From assembly GCF_947495925.1 (NCBI RefSeq), contig NZ_CANMAU010000001.1, positions 310,001 to 374,000 of the forward strand: a stretch of 64,000 nt of DNA, written 5' to 3'. The translations under genes and the position numbers were made by a program. This document shows, one piece after another, positions 53,626-61,534 of this stretch. The number at the start of each line of letters is the position of its first letter. Positions within the stretch are counted from its first letter, which is position 1. The notes under the pieces were generated by a model. It was not told where the DNA came from and searched no databases. It saw only the letters and a program-made list of their open reading frames with translations. This DNA is from an uncultured Algibacter sp. (lineage in GTDB: Bacteria; Bacteroidota; Bacteroidia; Flavobacteriales; Flavobacteriaceae).

Positions 53626-53846
53626 TACTTCGGTCTTTAAAATCTATAATGTCATTGCTAAAGAGTCACAACTAAGGCATTTTTTTAAATATTCATTTAA
53701 AATTAAACAGATTCCTGCGCTTTACCCAGAATGACAAATTCGGTGGCAAATTTAAACTTATTATAACACTATTAAAAGTTTAAACGTTGTTATACTGTGT
53801 GAAACACTAATCTTTATTATTTTTACCTCATTAATCCAATTATTTT

Positions 53847-54725
53847 ATGAGTTCATCATTTGAAAAACACCAAAAGCGCAAGCTTATTTCTTCTTACTTT
53901 TCAGTAGTTTTAAGTATTGCCTTAGTATTGTTTTTATTAGGATTATTGGGCATGCTTATATTGAATGCACAGAAAGTGTCGGACCATTTTAAAGAACAAG
54001 TGGTTGTTACTATTTATTTAAAAGACTCTGCCAAGGAAGTAGAAACCAAACAACTTGAAAAAAGTTTAGCTATGGCAGATTATGTAAAGTCTACTGAATA
54101 TGTTTCAAAAGAACAGGCCGCGGAAATAATGAAAGTAGAAAATGGTGAAGATTTTATGGACTTTGTGGGTTACAACCCTTTGCAGAATTCTATAGACGTT
54201 CATCTCAAAGCAGAATATGTAACCTCTGAACACCTGGAAAGCATTTCTACTGACGCTTTAAATAAAGATTTTGTTGAAGAAGTTACCTATGATAATGACT
54301 TGGTTAACCTGATGAATGACAACGTAAAAAAAATTAGTTTTTGGGTTCTTGTTATCAGTGGTATTTTTACATTAATTGCAGTGCTGCTAATTAATAGTTC
54401 TATTCGTTTGGCCGTATATTCAAAACGATTTACCATAAAAACCATGCAAATGGTTGGGGCTACCAAACGATTTATTAGGCGACCATTTATATGGAAAAGT
54501 GTAAAGCTTGGTATTATTGGTGCGGTTTTGGCATTAATTGGCATGGCCATTGTACTTTATTATTTAAACGAATCCTTTACCGAATTAGAACTACTAAGCA
54601 ACCCTATTCTGGTAAGTTTACTATTTGTTATTGTATTTGGTTTAGGAATTATTATTACCTGGATAAGCACTCATTTTGCTACACAACGCTTCTTGAATTT
54701 AAAAACTGATGAGTTGTATTATTAG
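53847..54725 (+). CDS. ftsX: Cell division ABC-type permease FtsX
   Basis: A 292-residue FtsX: N-terminal cytoplasmic stub, TM1 near residues 21-43, an extracytoplasmic domain (KVSDHFKEQVVVTIYLKDSA...) and three further helices with the typical IKTMQMVGATKRFIRRPFIWK loop. With FtsE it controls peptidoglycan hydrolases at the septum. ftsE is not next to it. It is followed by a lipoprotein and DUF3098. Confidence 0.93.
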   Translation: MSSSFEKHQKRKLISSYFSVVLSIALVLFLLGLLGMLILNAQKVSDHFKEQVVVTIYLKDSAKEVETKQLEKSLAMADYVKSTEYVSKEQAAEIMKVENGEDFMDFVGYNPLQNSIDVHLKAEYVTSEHLESISTDALNKDFVEEVTYDNDLVNLMNDNVKKISFWVLVISGIFTLIAVLLINSSIRLAVYSKRFTIKTMQMVGATKRFIRRPFIWKSVKLGIIGAVLALIGMAIVLYYLNESFTELELLSNPILVSLLFVIVFGLGIIITWISTHFATQRFLNLKTDELYY

Positions 54726-54786
54726 ATACTAAATTGATTTATTTTTCGTTTATTTCATTAACTCATCCAGTCAGGCATTTATAATC

Positions 54787-55125
54787 ATGAAAAAGTTTGC
54801 CGTTTTTTCTTTATTAGTTTTATTATCGTTAAACTCTTGCATAATAAAAGATCCAAAACCTGAACAATGTATTGTTCAAACAAAAAAAATAACAACTATT
54901 AACCAAGGAGCTTCTTTTGATATTATATTTAGTGATTCTCAGGGCGACCTTTACTATATTAATAGAGGTTTAGAACGTGGATTAAATTTAGACTCTCTTA
55001 ACACAAAAGTTTTAAATAAAACTGTTACTTTGCACCTAGCTAAAGTTTTTGGAGGTTTGGCAACTTCTGAACATATCGCGCAATTATCAGTTGAAAATAA
55101 GATTATTTTCACGGAATTTAAATAA
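54787..55125 (+). CDS. Hypothetical small lipoprotein
   Basis: A 112-residue lipoprotein (Cys at residue 18, LSLNSCIIKDPKPEQC). The mature part is a small beta-rich domain (ITTINQGASFDIIFSDSQGDLYYINRG..., KTVTLHLAKVFGG). The family is not recognised. It is 61 bases after ftsX and 2 bases before DUF3098, so it is probably co-transcribed with both. Confidence 0.7.
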   Translation: MKKFAVFSLLVLLSLNSCIIKDPKPEQCIVQTKKITTINQGASFDIIFSDSQGDLYYINRGLERGLNLDSLNTKVLNKTVTLHLAKVFGGLATSEHIAQLSVENKIIFTEFK

Positions 55126-55127
55126 TC

Positions 55128-55388
55128 ATGGGAGAAAAAAAACGTAAAGAAGCAGCAAAACCAACCTTTGTGTTTGGCAAGAAAAACTACAAATTTATGT
55201 TTATTGGATTAGCAGTTATTGCTTTAGGTTTTGTACTAATGTCTGGTGGCGGAAGTGACGACCCTAATGTTTTTAATCCAGAGATATTTAGTTGGAGGCG
55301 TATTCGTTTAGCACCAACCTTAGTCTTAATTGGTTTTGGAATTCAGATTTATGCTATTCTCTTAAATCCTGATAAAAAGTCATCATAG
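55128..55388 (+). CDS. DUF3098 family membrane protein
   Basis: An 86-residue protein with two membrane helices and the DUF3098 signature (FGKKNYKFMFIGLAVIALGFVLMSGG, then FSWRRIRLAPTLVLIGF). It is a conserved neighbour of ftsX and uppP in Bacteroidota with an unknown role. The last 6 bases overlap the convergent manA gene. Confidence 0.9.
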   Translation: MGEKKRKEAAKPTFVFGKKNYKFMFIGLAVIALGFVLMSGGGSDDPNVFNPEIFSWRRIRLAPTLVLIGFGIQIYAILLNPDKKSS

Positions 55389-56354
55389 ATAAACTTCAAG
55401 CAATTTCGCTTTAGTCCCAATTAGCTTTAGTTTATTTAAAGCTGCTGGAATAACAATAGTTTCGCCCATTTGAAGACTATATTGATTATTATGATATTCC
55501 ACCTTTAAACTTCCCTCAACACACATATAAATAACAAAGCTGTCAATTTTGGAATAATCTTTACTTATTTCATTAGAAACACTAATAATATTTGTTTTAA
55601 AATATGGAGAGTAAACCAACTTATTTGAAACATTCTCTTCTAAATCATATGCCGTTCTGTAATTCTCAAAATGATTAAAATCGATAGCATCCATAGCTAA
55701 ATCGGTATGAAGTTCTCTTTTTTCTCCTGTTTTAACGTCTACTCTATCATAATCATAAATTCGATAGGTAATATTCGAAGTTTGCTGAATTTCCGCCAAT
55801 AAAACCCCCGTTCCTATGGCATGCACTCTCCCTGTTGGAATGTAAAATGTATCTCCTTTGGCTACCTTTTCAATATTTAAAATCTCATTAAGTGTGGCAT
55901 CCTTAAGATGCTTAATATAACTTTCCTTTTCAATGGTTTGATTAAACCCTACAATTAATTCGGCATCATCTTCAGCTTGCATAACATACCACATCTCATT
56001 TTTACCAAATGAATTATGTCTTTCCTTGGCCAATTCATTACTTGGGTGTACCTGAATAGACAGTGGTGTTTTAGCATCGATAAACTTTATCAATAAAGGA
56101 AAGTCTTCACCAAAGTTTTTATAGACATCATGACCTACAAACTCTCCTTTAAACTCTTTTATTAAGTCTTTTAAAGATTTTCCCTGTAAAGCACCACTAC
56201 TCACAAGGGTTTCGTTATTCTCAACATCAGAAACCTCCCAAGACTCCCCAATACATTCTTGACTGTAATCTTTATTTAAAATCTCTTTTAGCTTATTGCC
56301 ACCCCAAATACGATAACTATAAACAGGATTGAACTTTAAAGGATATAGTTTCAT
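55383..56354 (-). CDS. manA: Mannose-6-phosphate isomerase, class I
   Basis: A 323-residue cupin-type phosphomannose isomerase. Zinc ligands are in LSIQVHPSNELA near residue 95 and GKNEMWYVMQAE, with the GRVHAIGTG block near 172. It interconverts mannose 6-phosphate and fructose 6-phosphate. The length fits the short bacterial form. It is downstream of, and co-directional with, glycerate kinase (28 bases). Confidence 0.93.
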   Translation of the reverse strand: MKLYPLKFNPVYSYRIWGGNKLKEILNKDYSQECIGESWEVSDVENNETLVSSGALQGKSLKDLIKEFKGEFVGHDVYKNFGEDFPLLIKFIDAKTPLSIQVHPSNELAKERHNSFGKNEMWYVMQAEDDAELIVGFNQTIEKESYIKHLKDATLNEILNIEKVAKGDTFYIPTGRVHAIGTGVLLAEIQQTSNITYRIYDYDRVDVKTGEKRELHTDLAMDAIDFNHFENYRTAYDLEENVSNKLVYSPYFKTNIISVSNEISKDYSKIDSFVIYMCVEGSLKVEYHNNQYSLQMGETIVIPAALNKLKLIGTKAKLLEVYL

Positions 56355-56382
56355 AATTATATTCTAATAATTTTATGTAAGA

Positions 56383-57513
56383 TTATTGTTTTAAAACTTC
56401 ACTAGCAAATTTTTTAGCTATTTGCTCAACATAGCTTCCTCCATGAACCATGGCATCCTCTAAATTTTTCGCATAATGCATTACAGCATCACCATAACTT
56501 ATATCAAAATCTTTGGGATTAAAACCTTCTAAATCTATAGCTCCACAGAATGCAGCTACTTTAATTTTATTCGCTTTCGCGGAAGACATTACACCTTTAA
56601 TTGTTTTTCCAGACATAGTTTGAGTATCTAATTTCCCCTCACCTGTAATAATCCAATCTGCTCCTTTAATTAGATTATCAAAATCGGCTAAGTTTTTTAT
56701 AAGCTGAATCCCTGGTTCCAAATTACCTTTCAAAAATACTTTAGAAGCAATACCCATTCCTCCAGCCGCACCAGCTCCTTTAACCGACTGGGCATCTACA
56801 TTAAAAACCCCACAAATTATTTTGGACATCGATTCTAATCCTTTATCAAGTATTTCAATATCTTTTTTTGAAGCCCCTTTTTGTTCGGCATAAACATATG
56901 CTGCCCCATTTTTTCCATATAAAGGATTAATAACATCACAAGCTATTTTGAATTCTACATCATTTAACATAGGATTTACATTAGTTACATCTAAGGACCT
57001 AACCTCAGATAAATTAGCCCCAATAGGTTTTACATCTAGATTATCTTTATCTAAAAACCGATACCCTAAGGCAGTCGCCATACCTATACCACAATCGTTA
57101 GTTGCACTACCTCCAATACCTAAAATAATTTTTGAAGCGCCTTTTGTAATAGCATCTACAATCATTTCACCTGTCCCTAAAGTTGTTGCATTTTTACAAT
57201 CAAATTCATGGGGATCTAACAACTTAACACCTGAAGCTTCGGCCATTTCAATGAATGCTGTTTTTGTGTCTTCGGAATATAAATAAGAAGCTTGAATCGG
57301 CTCAAAAAAAGGATTACTTACAACTACATTAATAACCTCTCCTTTTAAATAGTAATTTACCACTTCAATAGTTCCATCTCCTCCATCAGCTAAAGGGAGT
57401 TTTACGATGTTAACATCAGGCCGTATTTGATTTATACCTGCTTCAACAGCAATGCAAAATTCTAATCCTGTTATAGAGTTTTTAAACTTATCTGGTGCGA
57501 GTACTATTTTCAT
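56383..57513 (-). CDS. Glycerate kinase (GlxK/GarK type)
   Basis: A 376-residue type I glycerate kinase: LAPDKFKNSITGLEFC at the N-terminus, LADGGDGTIEVV near residue 43, GIGGSATNDCGIGMATALGY near 134 and GAGAAGGMGIA near 254. It phosphorylates D-glycerate, feeding lower glycolysis. It forms a two-gene operon with manA. Confidence 0.94.
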   Translation of the reverse strand: MKIVLAPDKFKNSITGLEFCIAVEAGINQIRPDVNIVKLPLADGGDGTIEVVNYYLKGEVINVVVSNPFFEPIQASYLYSEDTKTAFIEMAEASGVKLLDPHEFDCKNATTLGTGEMIVDAITKGASKIILGIGGSATNDCGIGMATALGYRFLDKDNLDVKPIGANLSEVRSLDVTNVNPMLNDVEFKIACDVINPLYGKNGAAYVYAEQKGASKKDIEILDKGLESMSKIICGVFNVDAQSVKGAGAAGGMGIASKVFLKGNLEPGIQLIKNLADFDNLIKGADWIITGEGKLDTQTMSGKTIKGVMSSAKANKIKVAAFCGAIDLEGFNPKDFDISYGDAVMHYAKNLEDAMVHGGSYVEQIAKKFASEVLKQ

Positions 57514-57586
57514 ATATTCATTTAGCGATAATCTAAAATTACATTTTATTATTTTGTCGATACGACCTATTCTATAAGTATTTTAA

Positions 57587-57594
57587 TATTTTTG
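57587..57594 (+). promoter_or_regulatory. -7 box TATTTTTG of uppP
   Basis: TAnnTTTG match, 4 bases before the ATG at 57599 (CGCC between them). This predicts a leaderless message. Confidence 0.5.
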
Positions 57595-57598
57595 CGCC

Positions 57599-58393
57599 AT
57601 GGAAATTATAGACGCAATTATTTTAGGAATTATTCAAGGCCTTACAGAATTCTTACCGGTATCATCCAGCGGACATTTAGAATTAGGAAAAGCTATTCTT
57701 GGAGACAACTCTGTTCCAGAAGAAAGCTTACTTTTTACCGTTGTTCTTCATTTTGCTACGGCTTTGAGCACTATTGTTGTATTCCGAAAAGATATACTTG
57801 ACCTTATAAAAGGAGCTCTTAAATTTGAATGGAATGATGACTTACAATTTATTTCAAAAATTGCAATATCCATGATTCCTGCTGTTATTGTTGGTTTATT
57901 TTTTGAAGAACAACTAGAAGCTCTTTTTGGAGGTAATATTATTTTAGTAGGCTTTATGCTTTTAGTAACTGCAGCTCTATTATTTTTTGCAGATAAGGCT
58001 AAAGACACAGATAAAAAAGTATCTTTTAAAAATGCTTTTGTTATTGGTATTTCGCAAGCTATTGCTATGCTTCCAGGCATTTCACGCTCAGGAGCTACCA
58101 TATCCACATCTGTATTACTTGGGAATGACAAAACCAAAGCTGCACGTTTTTCGTTTTTAATGGTTGTACCTTTAATTTTTGGAAAAATTGCTAAAGATAT
58201 TCTAAGTGGTGATTTATCATACGATAGCGGAAACATAACCGCGCTTTCCATTGGTTTTGTTGCTGCCTTTGTTGCTGGTTTGTTCGCTTGCACTTGGATG
58301 ATCTCATTAGTAAAGAAAAGTAAACTCACTTACTTTGCTATTTACTGTGCTATTGTTGGCTTAATTGCCATTGCTTTTTCATTATTTTATTAA
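57599..58393 (+). CDS. uppP: Undecaprenyl-diphosphatase
   Basis: A 264-residue UppP/BacA with eight membrane helices. The catalytic blocks are GIIQGLTEFLPVSSSGHLEL near residue 9 and ISQAIAMLPGISRSGATIS near 150. It recycles the undecaprenyl-phosphate carrier of cell-wall synthesis. truB begins 1 base after its stop. Confidence 0.96.
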   Translation: MEIIDAIILGIIQGLTEFLPVSSSGHLELGKAILGDNSVPEESLLFTVVLHFATALSTIVVFRKDILDLIKGALKFEWNDDLQFISKIAISMIPAVIVGLFFEEQLEALFGGNIILVGFMLLVTAALLFFADKAKDTDKKVSFKNAFVIGISQAIAMLPGISRSGATISTSVLLGNDKTKAARFSFLMVVPLIFGKIAKDILSGDLSYDSGNITALSIGFVAAFVAGLFACTWMISLVKKSKLTYFAIYCAIVGLIAIAFSLFY

Positions 58394-58394
58394 T

Positions 58395-59087
58395 ATGAAA
58401 ACTTTAGAAGACTATCTTGCAGGACAAGTACTTTTGATTGACAAACCTTTAAACTGGACTTCCTTTCAGGTGGTTAACAAACTACGCTGGGAAATACGTC
58501 AAGCTTTTAACATTAAAAAAATTAAAGTAGGACATGCAGGCACATTAGATCCCTTAGCAACAGGATTATTAGTTATTTGCACAGGCAAAATGACCAAACA
58601 AATTGATACGTTTCAAGGTCAGATCAAAGAATACACAGGAACCATTACTGTTGGCAGTTCTACTCCTTCTTTCGATCTAGAAACCGAAATTAATGAAACT
58701 TTCCAGACAGATCATATTACTGAAAATTTAATTCATAAAACAGCACAACAATTTATTGGAGAAATCCAACAATATCCTCCCGTTTTTTCAGCCCTGAAAA
58801 AAGATGGTAAACGATTGTATGAATTTGCTAGAGCAGGAGAAAAAGTTGAAATCAAACCTAGAACTATTCATATTTCTGAATTTGAAATCACAGCAATTAA
58901 TGGATTAAAAGTCTATTTTAGAGTCGTATGTAGTAAAGGAACTTATATTCGTTCATTGGCTAATGATTTTGGAAAAGCATTAAACTCGGGCGCTCATTTA
59001 TCTGCTCTTAAAAGAACCAAAATAGGTGCCTTCAATATAAAGAACGCCTTGTCTGTAGAAACCTTTATTGACAGCCTAAAGAACTAA
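58395..59087 (+). CDS. truB: tRNA pseudouridine(55) synthase
   Basis: A 230-residue TruB from the ATG at 58395 (MKTLEDYLAGQ), one base after the uppP stop; a start 30 bases upstream would overlap uppP. Catalytic Asp is in VGHAGTLDPLATGLLV near residue 50, and LIDKPLNWTSFQVV is at the N-terminus. It forms pseudouridine 55 in tRNA. Confidence 0.95.
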   Translation: MKTLEDYLAGQVLLIDKPLNWTSFQVVNKLRWEIRQAFNIKKIKVGHAGTLDPLATGLLVICTGKMTKQIDTFQGQIKEYTGTITVGSSTPSFDLETEINETFQTDHITENLIHKTAQQFIGEIQQYPPVFSALKKDGKRLYEFARAGEKVEIKPRTIHISEFEITAINGLKVYFRVVCSKGTYIRSLANDFGKALNSGAHLSALKRTKIGAFNIKNALSVETFIDSLKN

Positions 59088-59139
59088 TTTATCTTATTTT
59101 ACGTATATTTCGTATAACTATACGTTTAATTAAAACGAT

Positions 59140-59856
59140 TTGCGCCTAACAGATCAACATAAAGCCCTACTTATTACATTCCTTATTTCAGGAACTGTAA
59201 TCTTATCTGTTTTCAACTTAAGTTTGATACAAAAAGATGATATAAGCTCGGAGAGCTATTATGAAATGGAACCAGAAAAGGAACTCACAGAAGAAGATGT
59301 TAAATTACTTGAAGCTCTAGAAAAGCTAAACAATTCAAAGGCTGAAACCAATAAAGCGTTTAATGAAAGTCAAGAAGAACAACATTTTGCACAGGCCTTT
59401 AAAAAGATTGCTCCACCTGAAGATTATGTTCCTCCCACTAGCACTAGTGGTTCTGAAAACTCCAGTATCCCTAATAAGAAGTTTGACTCTACTGAATCTA
59501 AATTAAACGAAGAAGAGTTATCAAAGTTTAGTAAGGTTAATGAATTATTAAAAGAAAAACGCTCGGAAAACAACAATGCAAGAAGCTCAATTAGCTTTTC
59601 ATTAAAAAATAGAAAAAAAATCTACCTACCCATTCCTGTTTACCTTTGTGAAGTAAATGGTAAAATTGTAGTAAATATTGAGGTAAATTCTAGAGGAGAT
59701 GTTACAAACACATACATAAACTCGGCATCAACATCTAATAACGAATGTTTAATCGAACGTGCTTTGGAGTATGCCAAACAATCTCAATTTAGCCCTGATT
59801 ATTCAAAAGAAGAACAATTAGGCACCATCACCTTCCTTTTTATTGGTAAACGCTAG
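59140..59856 (+). CDS. TonB-like energy-transducer protein
   Basis: A 238-residue protein beginning at TTG (59140); a stop lies three codons upstream in the same frame and no ATG precedes the membrane helix, so TTG is the only reasonable start. Residues ~8-28 are one membrane helix, residues ~35-155 a charged, disordered linker, and residues ~160-238 a TonB C-terminal domain (GKIVVNIEVNSRGDVTNTYI, CLIERALEYAKQSQFSPDY). It may serve an outer-membrane transporter, but no ExbB/ExbD genes are in the window. Its 3' end overlaps the convergent thioredoxin-like gene by 17 bases. Confidence 0.78.
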   Translation: MRLTDQHKALLITFLISGTVILSVFNLSLIQKDDISSESYYEMEPEKELTEEDVKLLEALEKLNNSKAETNKAFNESQEEQHFAQAFKKIAPPEDYVPPTSTSGSENSSIPNKKFDSTESKLNEEELSKFSKVNELLKEKRSENNNARSSISFSLKNRKKIYLPIPVYLCEVNGKIVVNIEVNSRGDVTNTYINSASTSNNECLIERALEYAKQSQFSPDYSKEEQLGTITFLFIGKR

Positions 59857-60457
59857 GTTCTAACAGACTCAAAAACTGGGTAACATCTTCAATTACATTT
59901 TGCCCTTTGTCTCCATTATACCAATGCTGTAAATCTGCTTTAAAATCTGGTGTTAAAGCGCCATGTCTTGCTTTAAATCGCTTTACATAATTTGTAGCCT
60001 CAGTAGGCCTAGGACCATACGTATGAATAACTTCACCTGTTTCATCATCAATACAAATAACTTTAGGAACCGACCTATTACCATTGGTCAAAAAATCATC
60101 CATTAATTCCGGACTCACATCTCGTAAAACCAATCTTAAAGTAATATTTGTATTTAAAACTGCAATCTTATTCAATACTGGAATAACATGTGCCGCATCG
60201 CCACACCAACTTTCTGTAATAACCAACCAAGTTATTTTATGTTGAAACTCAGCAATTCTTTTCAAAGCGGCCTTTGACACTTTAACGGTTTTATCCCAGC
60301 GCTTCATGCGCTTATCGTTAAGCTTAGTGTAATGTGCATAGGTTTTAGTTTTCTCCAATCCAGTATTAGAATTGTCTTCCGCCAATTGTTTTACCAAAGC
60401 TCTATAAGATTGATAAGACATGCTTCGTTCTAGGCTTGATTTTATTGTGGCATTCAT
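59840..60457 (-). CDS. Thioredoxin-like family protein, paralogue 1
   Basis: A 205-residue protein starting at the ATG at 60457 (MNATIKSSLERSMSY). The thioredoxin fold is visible with VITESWCGDAAHVIPVLNK and the cis-Pro loop NRSVPKVICID. The usual C-x2-C is C-G-D-A, so only one active-site Cys remains. It pairs with the downstream paralogue encoded at 60656-61276. The function is unknown; a single-Cys thioredoxin may act as a monothiol or binding protein. Confidence 0.85.
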   Translation of the reverse strand: MNATIKSSLERSMSYQSYRALVKQLAEDNSNTGLEKTKTYAHYTKLNDKRMKRWDKTVKVSKAALKRIAEFQHKITWLVITESWCGDAAHVIPVLNKIAVLNTNITLRLVLRDVSPELMDDFLTNGNRSVPKVICIDDETGEVIHTYGPRPTEATNYVKRFKARHGALTPDFKADLQHWYNGDKGQNVIEDVTQFLSLLEPSVYQ

Positions 60458-60621
60458 AATCTTAAAATTTACTAATGGAAGAAAATCCAACAAAGCAAAT
60501 TTAATTCGCTAGTATTTCTTTTAAGATGATTTTTGTCATACTTTCAATCTTTCCTAAGGATTCCCTAATTTTTCTCCTAGAAAATCAAAAATATTTGCAT
60601 TTTTAAAAAGCATAAAAAGAT

Positions 60622-60657
60622 AAAAAAAGCGTCAAACTTAAGTTTGACGCTTTTTTT
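60622..60657 (-). terminator. Terminator overlapping the stop of thioredoxin-like paralogue 2
   Basis: A perfect 18-bp palindrome (core AAAGCGTCAAACTT) with A/T ends. It begins within the stop codon of the gene at 60656 and separates the two paralogues. Confidence 0.85.
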
Positions 60658-61276
60658 AAACACACATACCTGGTTCAAATTGACATAGCTTTTGAGTGAT
60701 ATCCTCAATAATATTCTGTCCCTTGTTTTTATTATACCAAAACTGAAGTTCTTCTTTGAATTCGGGAGTTAACTTTCCATGTTTAACTTTATAGTCATTC
60801 ACCATATTTGTTGCTTCGCTGGGTCTCGGCCCAAACGTATTTACAACTTCACCAGTCTCATCATCAATCATTAATAATTTTGGAATTGCTCTTCCTCCAT
60901 TGGTAAGGTACATATCCATTAATTGACTATTTTCATCGCGAAGCACAATTCTTAAGTTTATATTCTCATTGAGTTCTGCTAGCTTGTTTATTACTGGCAC
61001 AACATGGGCAGCATCCCCACACCAACTCTCCGTAATGACTAGCCAAGTCATTTTATGACTAAAATCCGATACTAATGCCTGAACCTGCTCAGATGTTTTT
61101 ATAGTTTTATCCCATCGCTTCATACGACGCTGATTTAGCTTTGTATAGCCAATTAAGGCTTCTGTTTGTTCTGGCCCTGTTGTTCCTTCTGTTTCGGCCA
61201 ACCTATTTATCAAATCGTAATACATTTGATAAGACATACTTTTTTCTAAACCTTCTTTTATAACTGGATGTTGCAT
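60656..61276 (-). CDS. Thioredoxin-like family protein, paralogue 2
   Basis: A 206-residue protein, clearly duplicated from its neighbour: both have SMSYQxY near residue 14, KLNxxRMKRWDKTIK or VK, WLVITESWCGDAAHV, LRIVLRD/LRLVLRD and DDETGEVxxTxGPRPxEATN. The active site is again C-G-D-A. Separate terminators indicate that each has its own transcript end. The pair is a tandem duplication. Confidence 0.85.
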   Translation of the reverse strand: MQHPVIKEGLEKSMSYQMYYDLINRLAETEGTTGPEQTEALIGYTKLNQRRMKRWDKTIKTSEQVQALVSDFSHKMTWLVITESWCGDAAHVVPVINKLAELNENINLRIVLRDENSQLMDMYLTNGGRAIPKLLMIDDETGEVVNTFGPRPSEATNMVNDYKVKHGKLTPEFKEELQFWYNKNKGQNIIEDITQKLCQFEPGMCV

Positions 61277-61534
61277 TTGTTACTTTTTATTGGAGCAAAA
61301 GCTCGATTTTTTTTATTCTTTGTCCGTAAAGTGTATATTTCCTTACTTCGATACTACAAAATAACAACAGCTTGATTTAATAGAACGTAACAATTGTTTC
61401 ACAAAACCCTCTAAATGAATTTAAGGATTTACAGTTATTGTTAGGGCTCTATTAATACAAACTCAACAAAGCTTTAATTTTTTGAAAAAATGCTATTATT
61501 ATTGTATTTTTCAAATCCTTCTTAAAAACTTAAC

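Noticed and set aside
57748-58329. A 193-codon open frame antisense to uppP
   Set aside because: It lies fully within a well-recognised gene, has no family features, and follows from the codon bias of uppP.
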